21,930 bases of DNA, taken from assembly GCA_964492245.1 (NCBI GenBank), contig CAZBJJ010000031.1:1-21930 (forward strand), written 5' to 3'. The position numbers and the translations under genes are program-made. The stretch's first letter is position 1; each line of letters begins with the position of its first letter. Under the pieces are notes generated by a model that was not told the origin of the DNA, did no database searches, and saw only the letters and a program-made list of their open reading frames with translations. This DNA comes from CAZBJJ01 sp964492245 (GTDB taxonomy: Bacteria > Spirochaetota > Spirochaetia > Treponematales > Breznakiellaceae). Below are positions 1 to 7,577 of this stretch, in pieces.

Positions 1-160
1 GTAGAAAGGGCGAAAAAGTTTGATTATTTATTCAGGTGCAGGCTTTGGGGCACTACTTACGGTATACAGGAAAAGAAAATCCGTGCTAATATAGCTTAGG
101 TTTCGTACATCAAACTAAAATTGAAACCAATTTGTCTTTCCCAATACAAGGAGGATGTCT
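1..160. other. Leader region before the first gene, no convincing promoter
   Basis: No credible coding sequence is visible in the first 160 bases. An AT-rich stretch with TAATAT (87-92) could be a -10 element, but I see no -35 box at suitable spacing. AAGGAGG at 148-154 is the ribosome binding site of the following gene. The far left end may hold the tail of an operon outside the window. Confidence 0.4.
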
Positions 161-652
161 ATGAAGAAGTTTTTATTTATTTTGGCGGCAAGTGCCACAG
201 CCCTTGTTATGTCCTGTGGGTCGGCCCCCGCAGCTAAGACTGCTGCAAAGGCCCCCGCCGAGCCGGTAACGGTGTTTTCTCTCGATGGCGAAGCCAATCT
301 TACCATTGCCGAGAACAAACCCTATAACTACCAGGGCCTGTTCAATGTCCCCGGCTGGGTGGTGGAAAAGGGCGACAGCGTTACCATTACCATAAAGGGT
401 ACCACCGATGTGGATGTTGCACTTTTAAAATGCTTTTTAGTTTCCACCGGCAGTGGCTGGGACGTGCTCTCTGGCTATGCCGATTTTTCCACCAGCCCTC
501 TTAAGGTTGGCGAAGAGTTTGAATTTACCCACAGCATGAAGGCCACGGCCTCTGGTGCTTCGGGAAATAACATTTCGTTTTATATCGAGTTCAGCGATGC
601 AAAAAGCGCGCCAACTCTTACCTTAAATACACTAGAGGTAGTTGTTCAGTAA
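161..652 (+). CDS. Putative lipoprotein of unknown function, possible beta-sandwich
   Basis: A 163-residue protein with a lipoprotein signal: a Lys-Lys N-terminus, a hydrophobic stretch, then LVMSC with the lipidated Cys at about residue 19, followed by a Gly/Ser/Ala/Pro-rich tether. The mature part (about residues 45-163) is rich in alternating beta-type segments and reads like a secreted jelly-roll or carbohydrate-binding-module-like beta-sandwich. That fold is a guess from composition, and I do not recognise a family. I chose the ATG at 161 because AAGGAGG (148-154) lies 6 nt upstream of it; an in-frame ATG at 155 directly abuts the Shine-Dalgarno and is too close. The protein is probably anchored to the inner or outer membrane, facing the periplasm or the surface. 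It is monocistronic, closed by the terminator at 680-706. Confidence 0.8.
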   Translation: MKKFLFILAASATALVMSCGSAPAAKTAAKAPAEPVTVFSLDGEANLTIAENKPYNYQGLFNVPGWVVEKGDSVTITIKGTTDVDVALLKCFLVSTGSGWDVLSGYADFSTSPLKVGEEFEFTHSMKATASGASGNNISFYIEFSDAKSAPTLTLNTLEVVVQ

Positions 653-679
653 GCTGTACCGCCTTGGTGCAAAAACAGA

Positions 680-706
680 GGGCTGTCCATGTGGACAGCC
701 CTTTTT
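680..706. terminator. Strong hairpin terminator, probably bidirectional
   Basis: A perfect 9-bp stem (GGGCTGTCC at 680-688, GGACAGCCC at 693-701) closes an ATGT loop and is followed by TTTTT (702-706), a canonical intrinsic terminator for the plus-strand lipoprotein gene. An AAAAA run at 671-675 gives a weaker U-tract on the other strand, so it probably also ends the minus-strand operon, whose last stop codon is at 721-723. Confidence 0.88.
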
Positions 707-720
707 ATATATAAGTCTTT

Positions 721-1581
721 TTATTTTCTGGTCTGTGTCATACTTACGTAGCTGTCGTCAAAGCCTTCGTAGGTTTTTATTAACGAAAGCCAATAATCGG
801 CCTCGCTTTTTGTGCTGTATGGGCCCACGCGCACCCGAAACAGGTTTTTGCCCTTGTTTTCGGTAATGGCCACAATAGAGGTAATGCTCTTTTCTGCCAA
901 CTGAATTTTAACTGCATCGGCCCGGGCCTTAGTGGAATATGCCCCTGTCTGTATCCAGTATTGGCTTACCAGGGGGGCAGGTTTTGCCACTGGGGGCTTT
1001 GCGGGCGCAGGTTTGGCTGCCGGCTTAACGGCTGCCGGCTTTGCCACTGGCCTTGCAGGAGCTGCTGCCCTTGGGCGGGAAGCTGTTGTCGCCGGCTGGG
1101 GGGGCGAGCTTTTTACAGCAGGGCCTTCGCCATCCTTTTCGATATCTGTGGCAGAAGCCCCCTCGCTTAAGGTCGGGCGCTTAGGTCGCGGTGCGCCGGT
1201 CAAATCGATAATAGTCTGCCCATCTTCGGAGCTGGTAATTTCGGTGCCCCTTGCCTCGTCCTGGCCACGGTCGCCATAGATAAAAATAACGTTTCCCGAG
1301 CTACTGGTGGCAGAGACCGAGGCCTGCCCCGATTCGCCGGCTTCGGCCTGTTTGGCAGTAACAGCATCGTCTTTTGCCTCTGCCTCTTGGCTTTGGGGCA
1401 TTTCCACCGGCCTTGTCCACTCGTTTGTAATGATGTTTTGGCTCGTAGCTGGGCTCCTGCTCGATTTAAAAGAGGCAAAGTCCCCATTCCTTGGCGAAAA
1501 AAACACCAGCCCTAAAACAATGGCAATTAAACAAATGCCAGAGACAATGAATATAATTTTTAACGCTTTTTTCTCTTCCAT
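721..1581 (-). CDS. SPOR-domain membrane protein
   Basis: A 286-residue bitopic protein. A short cytoplasmic tail (EEKK) precedes one transmembrane helix at about residues 8-28. A long low-complexity periplasmic linker follows (about 30-205), ending in Pro/Ala/Lys repeats (about 165-203). A C-terminal SPOR domain (about 206-282) contains the two half-repeats QTGAYSTKARA and RVGPYSTKSEA. SPOR domains bind peptidoglycan stripped of stem peptides at septa, so a role in division or septal wall remodelling is likely (inference; FtsN/DedD-like architecture). It is the last gene of the fliS-flgN-polA-coaE operon, starting 2 nt after the coaE stop, with only a distant AGGGGA as ribosome binding site. 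I see no amidase or other catalytic domain. Confidence 0.85.
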   Translation of the reverse strand: MEEKKALKIIFIVSGICLIAIVLGLVFFSPRNGDFASFKSSRSPATSQNIITNEWTRPVEMPQSQEAEAKDDAVTAKQAEAGESGQASVSATSSSGNVIFIYGDRGQDEARGTEITSSEDGQTIIDLTGAPRPKRPTLSEGASATDIEKDGEGPAVKSSPPQPATTASRPRAAAPARPVAKPAAVKPAAKPAPAKPPVAKPAPLVSQYWIQTGAYSTKARADAVKIQLAEKSITSIVAITENKGKNLFRVRVGPYSTKSEADYWLSLIKTYEGFDDSYVSMTQTRK

Positions 1582-1583
1582 AA

Positions 1584-2195
1584 TTATTCTGCCATCCCCT
1601 CCGCTTGTAGGATAGTTTTAAGGCGTTTTTTTAGCCTTTTTTCCTGGGCCTTTCTGCTAAAACCCGGAAATGCCCAGTTCTTCACTCTATAAATATCGGT
1701 ATGTAGCGAAAAGTATTGAGCAAAGAAATTGCGTTGGGCATAAAATCGGCTAAAAATCAGTTTAAAAGGCAGTTTATCGCGCCGACGAATTCGTAATGCG
1801 CGCAGAATGAGGGGGGCCTGTATCAATAAAATAAAACTTAATTGGTCTTCGAGGCCACTTTCGTGCAAAAGGGCTGCATTTATAACTAGGTTTTTGTTTG
1901 ATTGGCTTTTAATCCAGTCCTGCACCAGGGCGCGGGCCCGGGGGTGGATAATTTCTTCGAGCCTGTTAAGTTTTTCCGGACTATTGGCCACAATGCTCCC
2001 CAATATGCGCCGGTCAATATTGCCCTGGCCATCCAGAATATCGCGGCCAAAGCTATCAATTATCTTTTCTTTTTCCAGTTCGGTGGCCCGATGGCCCAAT
2101 GTGTCGACATCTAAAATGTCTAGGCCCCATTGCGCTAAGATTTTTGCCACATGGTTTTTGCCAGCCCCCGAAAGGCCCGTTAGACCGATTATCAT
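1584..2195 (-). CDS. coaE: Dephospho-CoA kinase
   Basis: A 203-residue P-loop kinase that phosphorylates the 3'-hydroxyl of dephospho-CoA, the last step of coenzyme A synthesis, in the cytosol. The family start MIIGLTG leads into the P-loop GLSGAGKNH; the DVDTLGH segment matches the conserved Asp-x-Asp...His region, and IHPRA the conserved HP segment. I start it at the ATG 2 nt after the polA stop because this gives the standard CoaE N-terminus; an upstream in-frame ATG at 2228 adds 11 residues inside polA and has no ribosome binding site. Oddity: the Walker A Ser/Thr is Asn (GKN). The C-terminal third is unusually basic (FYAQRNFF, KRLKKRLK). The family assignment is firm; full activity is inferred. 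Confidence 0.88.
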   Translation of the reverse strand: MIIGLTGLSGAGKNHVAKILAQWGLDILDVDTLGHRATELEKEKIIDSFGRDILDGQGNIDRRILGSIVANSPEKLNRLEEIIHPRARALVQDWIKSQSNKNLVINAALLHESGLEDQLSFILLIQAPLILRALRIRRRDKLPFKLIFSRFYAQRNFFAQYFSLHTDIYRVKNWAFPGFSRKAQEKRLKKRLKTILQAEGMAE

Positions 2196-2197
2196 AC

Positions 2198-5118
2198 TCA
2201 GTGGATGCTGCCCCAACTGCTGCCCCATTCAATCGAGGTGCGCAGGGGGACCGATAGCTCAACAGCCCCCTCCATTTTCTCTTGTACTAGGGCAGCCAGT
2301 TCGCCAACCCGCTCTTCGGGCGTTTCAAAAATAAGCTCGTCGTGCACTTGCAAAAGCATTTTTGTGCCCGCCAGGTCGGGGCGGTCTTTTAAGGCGGCAT
2401 CAATATCGAGCATTGCCTTTTTTACAATGTCGGCGGCACTGCCCTGGATGGGCGTGTTTATGGCAATGCGCTTTGCCTGGGCCTGTTCGGTTTTGTTGGA
2501 GGAATAAATTGATGGTATGGCGCGCCGGTGGCCGAAAAGTGTTTCTATATAGCCATCTTCCAGGCTATGCTCGACCAGCTCTTCCATAAATGAGCGTACG
2601 CTACTATAGGTGGCAAAATATCGGTCTATAAAATCCTGGGCCTCGCTGCGGCCAATGCCCAGCTCATTGGCCAGCCTAAAGGCGCTCATGCCGTACATAA
2701 CACCAAAATTGATGGTTTTTGCAATGCGTCGCTGTTCTGCGCTTACCTCTTCGTCCCTGCCCCCAAAGATAAGGCGGGCAGTGTGGCGGTGGACATCCTG
2801 CCCACTGGCAAAGGCCTCCAATAGGGCGGGATCGCCGGAAAAATGGGCCAGTACCACGAGCTCTATCTGGCTGTAGTCGGCAGAAAGAAGGAGTTTTCCC
2901 TGTTCGGCAATAAAGGCGCCCCGAATTCGCCGGCCCTCCTCTTGGCGTATGGGTATATTCTGTAAATTGGGGTCGCGCGACGAGAGCCTGCCGGTGGCGG
3001 TGCCCGTCTGGACCAAGGTGGTATGAATTCGACTGTTCGCATCCACTAGCTGGGGCAGGCTATCGACATAGGTGTTTTTTAATTTGGCCAGACTTCGGTG
3101 GCGCAGGATGAGCTCGGGTACGGGGTCTTCGCGGGCCAGCTCTTCCAGGACGGCCACATTGGTAGAGTAGCCGGTCTTTGTTTTTTTGCCTGGCTTTAGT
3201 TTGCGCTCGGTAAAAAGAACTTCCTGTAATTGTTTGGGGCTGGCAATATTGAATTCGTGGCCGACGAGCTGGAAGACCTCCTGCTCTACAGCCGCCAGTT
3301 TTATTTCCAGTTCTAGGGAATAGGTTTTTAATTGATGGGTATCTATTTTGATGCCGACAATTTCCATTTCGGCGAGAACGGGCACGAGGGGCATCTCTAA
3401 ATCGTAAAAGAGCTTCGTCTTGTTTTGGGCTTTTAGGCGATCCTCCAATTCATGCATAAGCTGAAAGGTAAAATCGGCATCTTCGCAGGCGTACTGGGTC
3501 GCCAGCGAAAGGGGGAGGTCGGCAAAGGTCTTGTCCTTTGGCACAATATCCTTAAATGCCAGTCCATGCAGGCCCAAGAGGTCGGCGCTCAAATTGTCTA
3601 GGCCAATTGATGCCCGCTCGCTCTCCAATATCCAGGCGGCAATCATACTGTCGAGTATTTTTGCCTTCCAAGGGTCAAGGCCCATGTAGCGGCTTAAAAT
3701 ATAGTCGAAGCGGGCATTGTGGGCTGCTATGCGTATGTTGGGGTTTTGCAGGACCCTGTTTAAAAGCCTGCCTGCCTCTTTTAGGTCTATGTGGCCAGTG
3801 CTGGAAAAGAGTTCGCCGTCTTCGCTGGCGTGTTGGCAGAATGGAACATAAAAGGCTTCTCCAGCCTGAATAGAAATTGACATGCCAAGGACCCTTGCTG
3901 TGTGGGGGTTCAGGCCTGCACATTCGAAGTCCAGGGCCATTTTTCCCCGGTCTTGGGCCCTTTGTAAAAGCTTTTCCAGATCGGCAAGATTGTGCAGGCT
4001 GCTATATTTTTGTGCTGATGGGGCGGGTTCTGGCGCCTGCGAGTTTGCGTCCGGCGCCTGCGCTACGAAGTCTTTGGCCAATTGATGTGCCCCTNNNNNN
4101 NNNNNNNNNNNNNNNNNNNNNNNNNNNNNNNNNNNNNNNNNNNNNNNNNNNNNNNNNNNNNNNNNNNNNNNNNNNNNNNNNNNNNNNNNNNNNNCGAGTT
4201 TGCGTCCGGCGCCTGCGCTACGAAGTCTTTGGCCAATTGATGTGCCCCTTCGCGGCGCAGAATAGTGGCAAGGGCCTGTCGGTCCAGCTGGGCCAGGGAG
4301 TAGTCCTCGATGTTTTCGCTGGGAAGGGCCAGGTCGTCGACAAGGCGAATGAGTTTGCGCGAAAAAAAAGCGCTTTCCCGGCCTTCGGCCAGCTTTTTGC
4401 CTATGGCCCCTTCGATGCCGGCAATATTTTCGTAGACGGCATCTAAGTTTCCAAAGCGGGTAATTAATGATATGGCTCCCTTATCGCCAATGCCCCGCAC
4501 CCCCGGCACATTGTCCGAGCTGTCGCCGGTCAAAGAGAGAATGTCCAAAATTTGGCTGGGTTTTACGCCCCATTCGGCCTTTACTTCCTCGACGCCAATG
4601 CGCTCCTGTCCGCCGGTTTGGCCGGCCCCTCTTGCCGGGCGCAGCATAAAGGTGTTTTCATCAATTAACTGAAGTAAATCCTTATCTGAAGAACAAATAT
4701 AGGCGGGGCGCCCTTCGGCCTTGCACAGGCGGACCAAGCTGGCAATGATGTCGTCGGCCTCGTAGCCATCGGAGCGAATCTGCTGAATTCCCAGGGCCGT
4801 TAGGGCCTCGCGAATAAGCGGCACCTGGGCGTGCAGATCTTCCGGTGTCTTGGCGCGCTTTGCCTTGTATTCCGGGTATTCCACATGGCGGAAGGTGGGC
4901 CCAATTGAATCGAAGGCAATTGCCATGTGCCCGGGCAGGCCCGAGCCGTCCTTTGCGCCATCATTTAAAATACTCAAAAGATAGCGAAAAAAACCAAAGA
5001 GGGCAGAGACATTTTCGCCTTTTGCATTCCTAAGGGGGCGCGAGAGAAAGGCAAAATAGGAGCGAAAAATAAGGGCGTAGGCATCAATAATGTACAGGGG
5101 GCTTTTTCTTGTCTTCAT
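2198..5118 (-). CDS. polA: DNA polymerase I, interrupted by an assembly gap
   Basis: DNA repair and Okazaki-fragment polymerase. The scaffold breaks it at 4095-4194 (100 N), flanked by identical 55-bp copies. Removing the N run plus one copy leaves 2766 nt, exactly 922 codons, giving 921 residues (E. coli PolA has 928). Residues below use the merged protein. The 5'-3' exonuclease domain (1-290) has YEADD, SSDKDLL and the LTGDSSDNVPG turn. A Pro/Ala/Gln linker spans about 300-318. The 3'-5' proofreading domain keeps all acidic residues: DFE (345-347), HNARFD (Asp420) and YACEDAD (491-497). The polymerase domain has motif A ADYSQIE (Asp696), motif B RRIAKTINFGVMYG (745-758) and motif C HDE (874-876). 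Start ATG overlaps the flgN stop as TGATG. A TTG one codon upstream is possible. This is one gene, not two. Confidence 0.93.
4040..4094. repeat. 55-bp contig-end overlap, left copy
   Basis: Identical over 55 bases to 4195-4249 and ending exactly at the N run. The length matches a common de Bruijn k-mer size, as expected for two neighbouring contig ends that were scaffolded but not merged. It is almost certainly an assembly artefact rather than a biological repeat. Confidence 0.85.
4095..4194. other. Assembly gap of 100 N inside polA
   Basis: Exactly 100 N, the conventional length for a gap of unknown size. The open frame is correct only when the gap and one 55-bp flank are removed; taken literally it shifts the polA frame. 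No biological content should be assigned to it. Confidence 0.97.
4195..4249. repeat. 55-bp contig-end overlap, right copy
   Basis: Second copy of 4040-4094, starting exactly where the N run ends. It encodes the same polA linker residues (around AKDFVAQAPDANS) as the left copy, which is why the two partial polA reading frames share these residues. Confidence 0.85.
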
Positions 5119-5621
5119 CAACCTTGTATATCAATATAAGAGGAGGAATCGGTATCTGCAAACACCGATTTTTTTTGATTAAAAGGATTGGCACGCAGGC
5201 CCTTAATTTCTTTGCGCAGCTGCTCTAAATGGCTGCTAAGAAGGCCCTTATTCCGCTGTGCACGCTTGGCAACCTCGGTCTTTAAATCTTCTAAAGAGTT
5301 TTTAAGCAGGGGAATATCGGTGCTCTGGTCTTTCATGCTGTCCGATTTGCCAAATTCGCGGTACATAAGGTCCAGGGGTTCGACCACTTTTTGAATCGAA
5401 AAAATATCGGCAACCAGTTTTTCTTCCAGCTCCACATGCTCAACGAGGGCATCGGCATCGCCTTTTTCGATAACATCTTTTTGGCGGTCTAAGACTTCCA
5501 GATACTCATTAAAGCGCTTGCGCTGAGCAGATAGGAGCTCGCGGAAACGCTTTAAAAGGGCAACTCTCTGTTGAACTTCCTCTTCGCTTAAATTTTTAGG
5601 GGAGCCTTCTGTCTGTGCCAT
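5118..5621 (-). CDS. flgN: FlgN-like flagellar export chaperone
   Basis: A 167-residue protein, mostly alpha-helical and highly charged, with heptad-like Leu spacing through about residues 10-140. It has the GDADAL element after the first long helix and a C-terminal NPFNQKKSVFAD segment, as in FlgN proteins, which escort the hook-filament junction proteins FlgK and FlgL to the type III flagellar export gate in the cytosol. Sequence conservation in FlgN is low, so the assignment rests on the helical pattern, the length, the NPF tail and the position 2 nt behind fliS. Its TGA overlaps the polA ATG (TGATG), which implies translational coupling to polA. No other good candidate function is apparent. 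Confidence 0.78.
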   Translation of the reverse strand: MAQTEGSPKNLSEEEVQQRVALLKRFRELLSAQRKRFNEYLEVLDRQKDVIEKGDADALVEHVELEEKLVADIFSIQKVVEPLDLMYREFGKSDSMKDQSTDIPLLKNSLEDLKTEVAKRAQRNKGLLSSHLEQLRKEIKGLRANPFNQKKSVFADTDSSSYIDIQG

Positions 5622-5623
5622 CT

Positions 5624-6067
5624 TTACCCGGCAATATTAATACCGGAGCCGGTTTTGCCTGCTTCGGTGGGAGTTTTAATAGCTATTTCCTGCCAAGCGG
5701 AGCGCAAAGCATCCATCTGTTCGCGCACCCTCGAAATGCGGTGGGCGTCGCTGGAGATATTTGCCTGCAAAAGCTCGCGGTTAAACCAATTGTACAGCGA
5801 GAACAGGTTCTGTGCTATATCGCCACCGGCTTCAAAATCTAAGCTGGCCATTAGTTCGGTAATTATCTCCTGGGTTTTAACCAGACTGGCGTTTATTTTC
5901 TCTAACGACCCCGGGGCTTTTTTTCCGCCGGACGCGGCCTGGATAAGTTCAAGGGCCTTATCCATCTGTTTAATTGCCGCGTCGTACATCATCAGAATAA
6001 GTTGTCCCTGGCCGGCTGTTCTAATGCGGGTTTCCTTGTATGCGGAAAGAGCGTCGGTATATGCCAT
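5624..6067 (-). CDS. fliS: FliS flagellin chaperone
   Basis: A 147-residue four-helix-bundle protein that binds the C-terminus of flagellin in the cytosol, preventing early polymerisation and delivering it to the export apparatus. Family marks: an N-terminal ALSAYKETRI leading into a GQLILMMYDAAIKQMDKAL helix, and a later NLFSLYNWFNRELLQANI helix. The length is slightly above the usual 120-135 residues because of a C-terminal Lys/Thr/Gly-rich tail. The ribosome binding site is strong (AAGGAGG about 7 nt upstream). It is the first gene of the fliS-flgN-polA-coaE-SPOR run. Spirochaete flagella are periplasmic, so the exported flagellins would be the endoflagellar core proteins (known biology, applied by inference). 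Confidence 0.92.
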   Translation of the reverse strand: MAYTDALSAYKETRIRTAGQGQLILMMYDAAIKQMDKALELIQAASGGKKAPGSLEKINASLVKTQEIITELMASLDFEAGGDIAQNLFSLYNWFNRELLQANISSDAHRISRVREQMDALRSAWQEIAIKTPTEAGKTGSGINIAG

Positions 6068-6143
6068 ATGTCCCCTCCTTGAATGGTAGGTTCGATTGCT
6101 TTTTAAAAATTGTATCGAAAGCGAACCAAGACCATCGACTGTA

Positions 6144-6151
6144 TAATCGGC
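6144..6151 (-). promoter_or_regulatory. Possible sigma28-type -10 element upstream of fliS
   Basis: On the minus strand this reads GCCGATTA, one base from the flagellar sigma28 -10 consensus GCCGATAA, about 77 nt upstream of the fliS ATG. The -35 side at the right distance is a poor match to TAAA. A TTATAC overlapping it could instead be a sigma70-type -10. This is a suggestion only. Confidence 0.3.
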
Positions 6152-6181
6152 TAGTCTTTGAACATACTAAAGTACTTTTGG

Positions 6182-7477
6182 TTAAATTTCAATTTCTCCA
6201 GCACCAAAAGAGCGAATGTGCAAAACACTTACCGCATTTTTGCCAAAAACCCCCTCCATCTCGCTTGTATAGCTTTGTAAAAGAGCCTGGGGAATATAGG
6301 CCTGCACCGTACCGGCAAAACCGCCCCCATGAACTCGGCAGGCTCCCTCCTTGGCGCTGTGGCGAGCTAAAAAGTTTTCGGTAAGGGCCAGACCAAGGCC
6401 AATTCCCTGCTCCTGGGGGGCAGCCGGCGAATAAATATTTTGTAAGAGCTGGACAGAGGACCTGCCCGATTCGTTTACTCCGGCAATAAAGTCCGGCAAG
6501 CGATTTTCTTTTAGGGCCAGACGCATTGCCTGTACTCTTTTGTTTTCGTCAAAATAGTGCAGGGCCCGCAGCACAGCTCTATCGCCATGACGTTTGCGCA
6601 GCTCTGCCGCCTGGGCCAAAACCGCCTCTTTAGACGTTTCGCGCAGCACCGCTGCCCCAAGGCTCTGGGCCAGGGCCTTCATCTCCTGGGGTATGGCAGC
6701 ATAGTCGGCAGTAAGGTCGGCATGGCTGCCTCCGGTATTCAGTACGCATAGACAGAGGCCGGCGTCCTGGGGATTAAAGGGGAGCTTTTCCAATTCGGGC
6801 TTTTCTGGGTTTTCAAAATTGATGGCAACAGCCCCGCCGCTGGCACAGGCTATTTGATCCATCAGGCCACAGGGCTTGCCAAACCAGTGGTTTTCTGCCC
6901 TTTGGCCCATTATTGCCAGTTCCAGGGGGCCAAGGGCATTGTCGTTGTAAAGACTATTAAAAATTGATGCCACCAGAACTTCAATAGCCGCCGAAGACGA
7001 AAGCCCCGAACCCGCAAGGACCTTGTTGTGGACATTGGCAACCCAGCCCCCAGTGGCCAGCCCCTTTTCTTTAAAACAGCCAGCGATACCGCGGACAAGG
7101 GCTTCGGTCTTGCCCCTTTCTGCCTCGAGTACGGCGGTATCGCCAATGTCGATATGCACATCGGGGTAGCCGGCAGAGCGAAATAGTACGCTGTTGTCCT
7201 TGCGGGGGGCGACAAAGGCCAGGGCATCTAGCTGTATAGACGCTGCAATTACCCTACCGTGGTTGTGGTCGGTATGGTTTCCCGCCAATTCGGTGCGCCC
7301 AGCTGCCGAAAAAATGCGCATCTCGTTTTTTGCCTCGGCAAAGAGCTTGGGCGTTTCCCTGGCTAGGGCCAGCCAGCGGGCGCGTTCGCTGTTCAATGCC
7401 TGTTTGCCGTAGAGCTTTACTAGAATGGGGTCAATTTTTTGAGCTTCAATTAAAGAAATGAGGCGAGTTGTTTCCAT
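6182..7477 (-). CDS. galK: Galactokinase-family GHMP kinase
   Basis: A 431-residue cytosolic sugar kinase, expected to phosphorylate galactose to galactose 1-phosphate (Leloir pathway). Motifs: GRTELAGNHTDHNHG (residues 60-74, sugar-binding signature), the ATP-binding GSGLSSSA (156-163), CGLMDQ with the catalytic-base Asp (about 207), and GGGFAGT near 384-390. It is longer than the usual 380-390 residues because about 55 residues precede the signature instead of about 30. The canonical GEHTDY has Asn for Glu and His for Tyr, a variant I associate with a clostridial/treponemal subgroup. Substrate specificity is therefore less certain than the fold. It has no galT or galE neighbour, a GAGG about 10 nt upstream of the ATG, and is divergent from ftsH. 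Confidence 0.87.
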   Translation of the reverse strand: METTRLISLIEAQKIDPILVKLYGKQALNSERARWLALARETPKLFAEAKNEMRIFSAAGRTELAGNHTDHNHGRVIAASIQLDALAFVAPRKDNSVLFRSAGYPDVHIDIGDTAVLEAERGKTEALVRGIAGCFKEKGLATGGWVANVHNKVLAGSGLSSSAAIEVLVASIFNSLYNDNALGPLELAIMGQRAENHWFGKPCGLMDQIACASGGAVAINFENPEKPELEKLPFNPQDAGLCLCVLNTGGSHADLTADYAAIPQEMKALAQSLGAAVLRETSKEAVLAQAAELRKRHGDRAVLRALHYFDENKRVQAMRLALKENRLPDFIAGVNESGRSSVQLLQNIYSPAAPQEQGIGLGLALTENFLARHSAKEGACRVHGGGFAGTVQAYIPQALLQSYTSEMEGVFGKNAVSVLHIRSFGAGEIEI

Positions 7478-7577
7478 CAGTCTAAAACCTCGGTATTTTA
7501 TCTTGGCTGTTTGGACGAAGAGCCGTATTTGTAGTATGTTTTATTTGCACTAATAGCGTCAACAACTGGAGAATTAT
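7478..7577. promoter_or_regulatory. Divergent galK/ftsH intergenic region
   Basis: This 100-bp region must carry promoters for galK leftward and the ftsH operon rightward. On the plus strand TTGTAG, 16 nt, TAATAG near 7531-7558 is a weak sigma70-like candidate, followed by GGAGA at 7568-7572 as the ftsH ribosome binding site. I see no heat-shock-type inverted repeat or riboswitch. Confidence 0.35.

Noticed and set aside
1807..2334. 175-codon open frame on the plus strand across coaE and the polA end
   Set aside because: Shadow of two well-supported minus-strand genes; Arg/Ser/Pro-rich with no domain.
2198..4081. A separate short exonuclease-less PolA gene beginning after the gap
   Set aside because: The apparent start lies within the duplicated 55 bp, and the upstream part encodes the missing 5' nuclease domain in the correct frame once collapsed.
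4040..4249. A genuine tandem duplication inside polA
   Set aside because: The copies end exactly at the gap edges, are k-mer length, and the literal spacing breaks the frame, so an unmerged contig overlap explains it better.
4095..4446. Reading frame running through the N gap on the plus strand
   Set aside because: It exists only because N codons are read as unknown residues; both sides are antisense to polA, which has full motif support.
6169..6178. AAAGTACTTT palindrome between galK and fliS as an operator
   Set aside because: Only 10 bp and AT-rich, next to the galK stop; easily chance.
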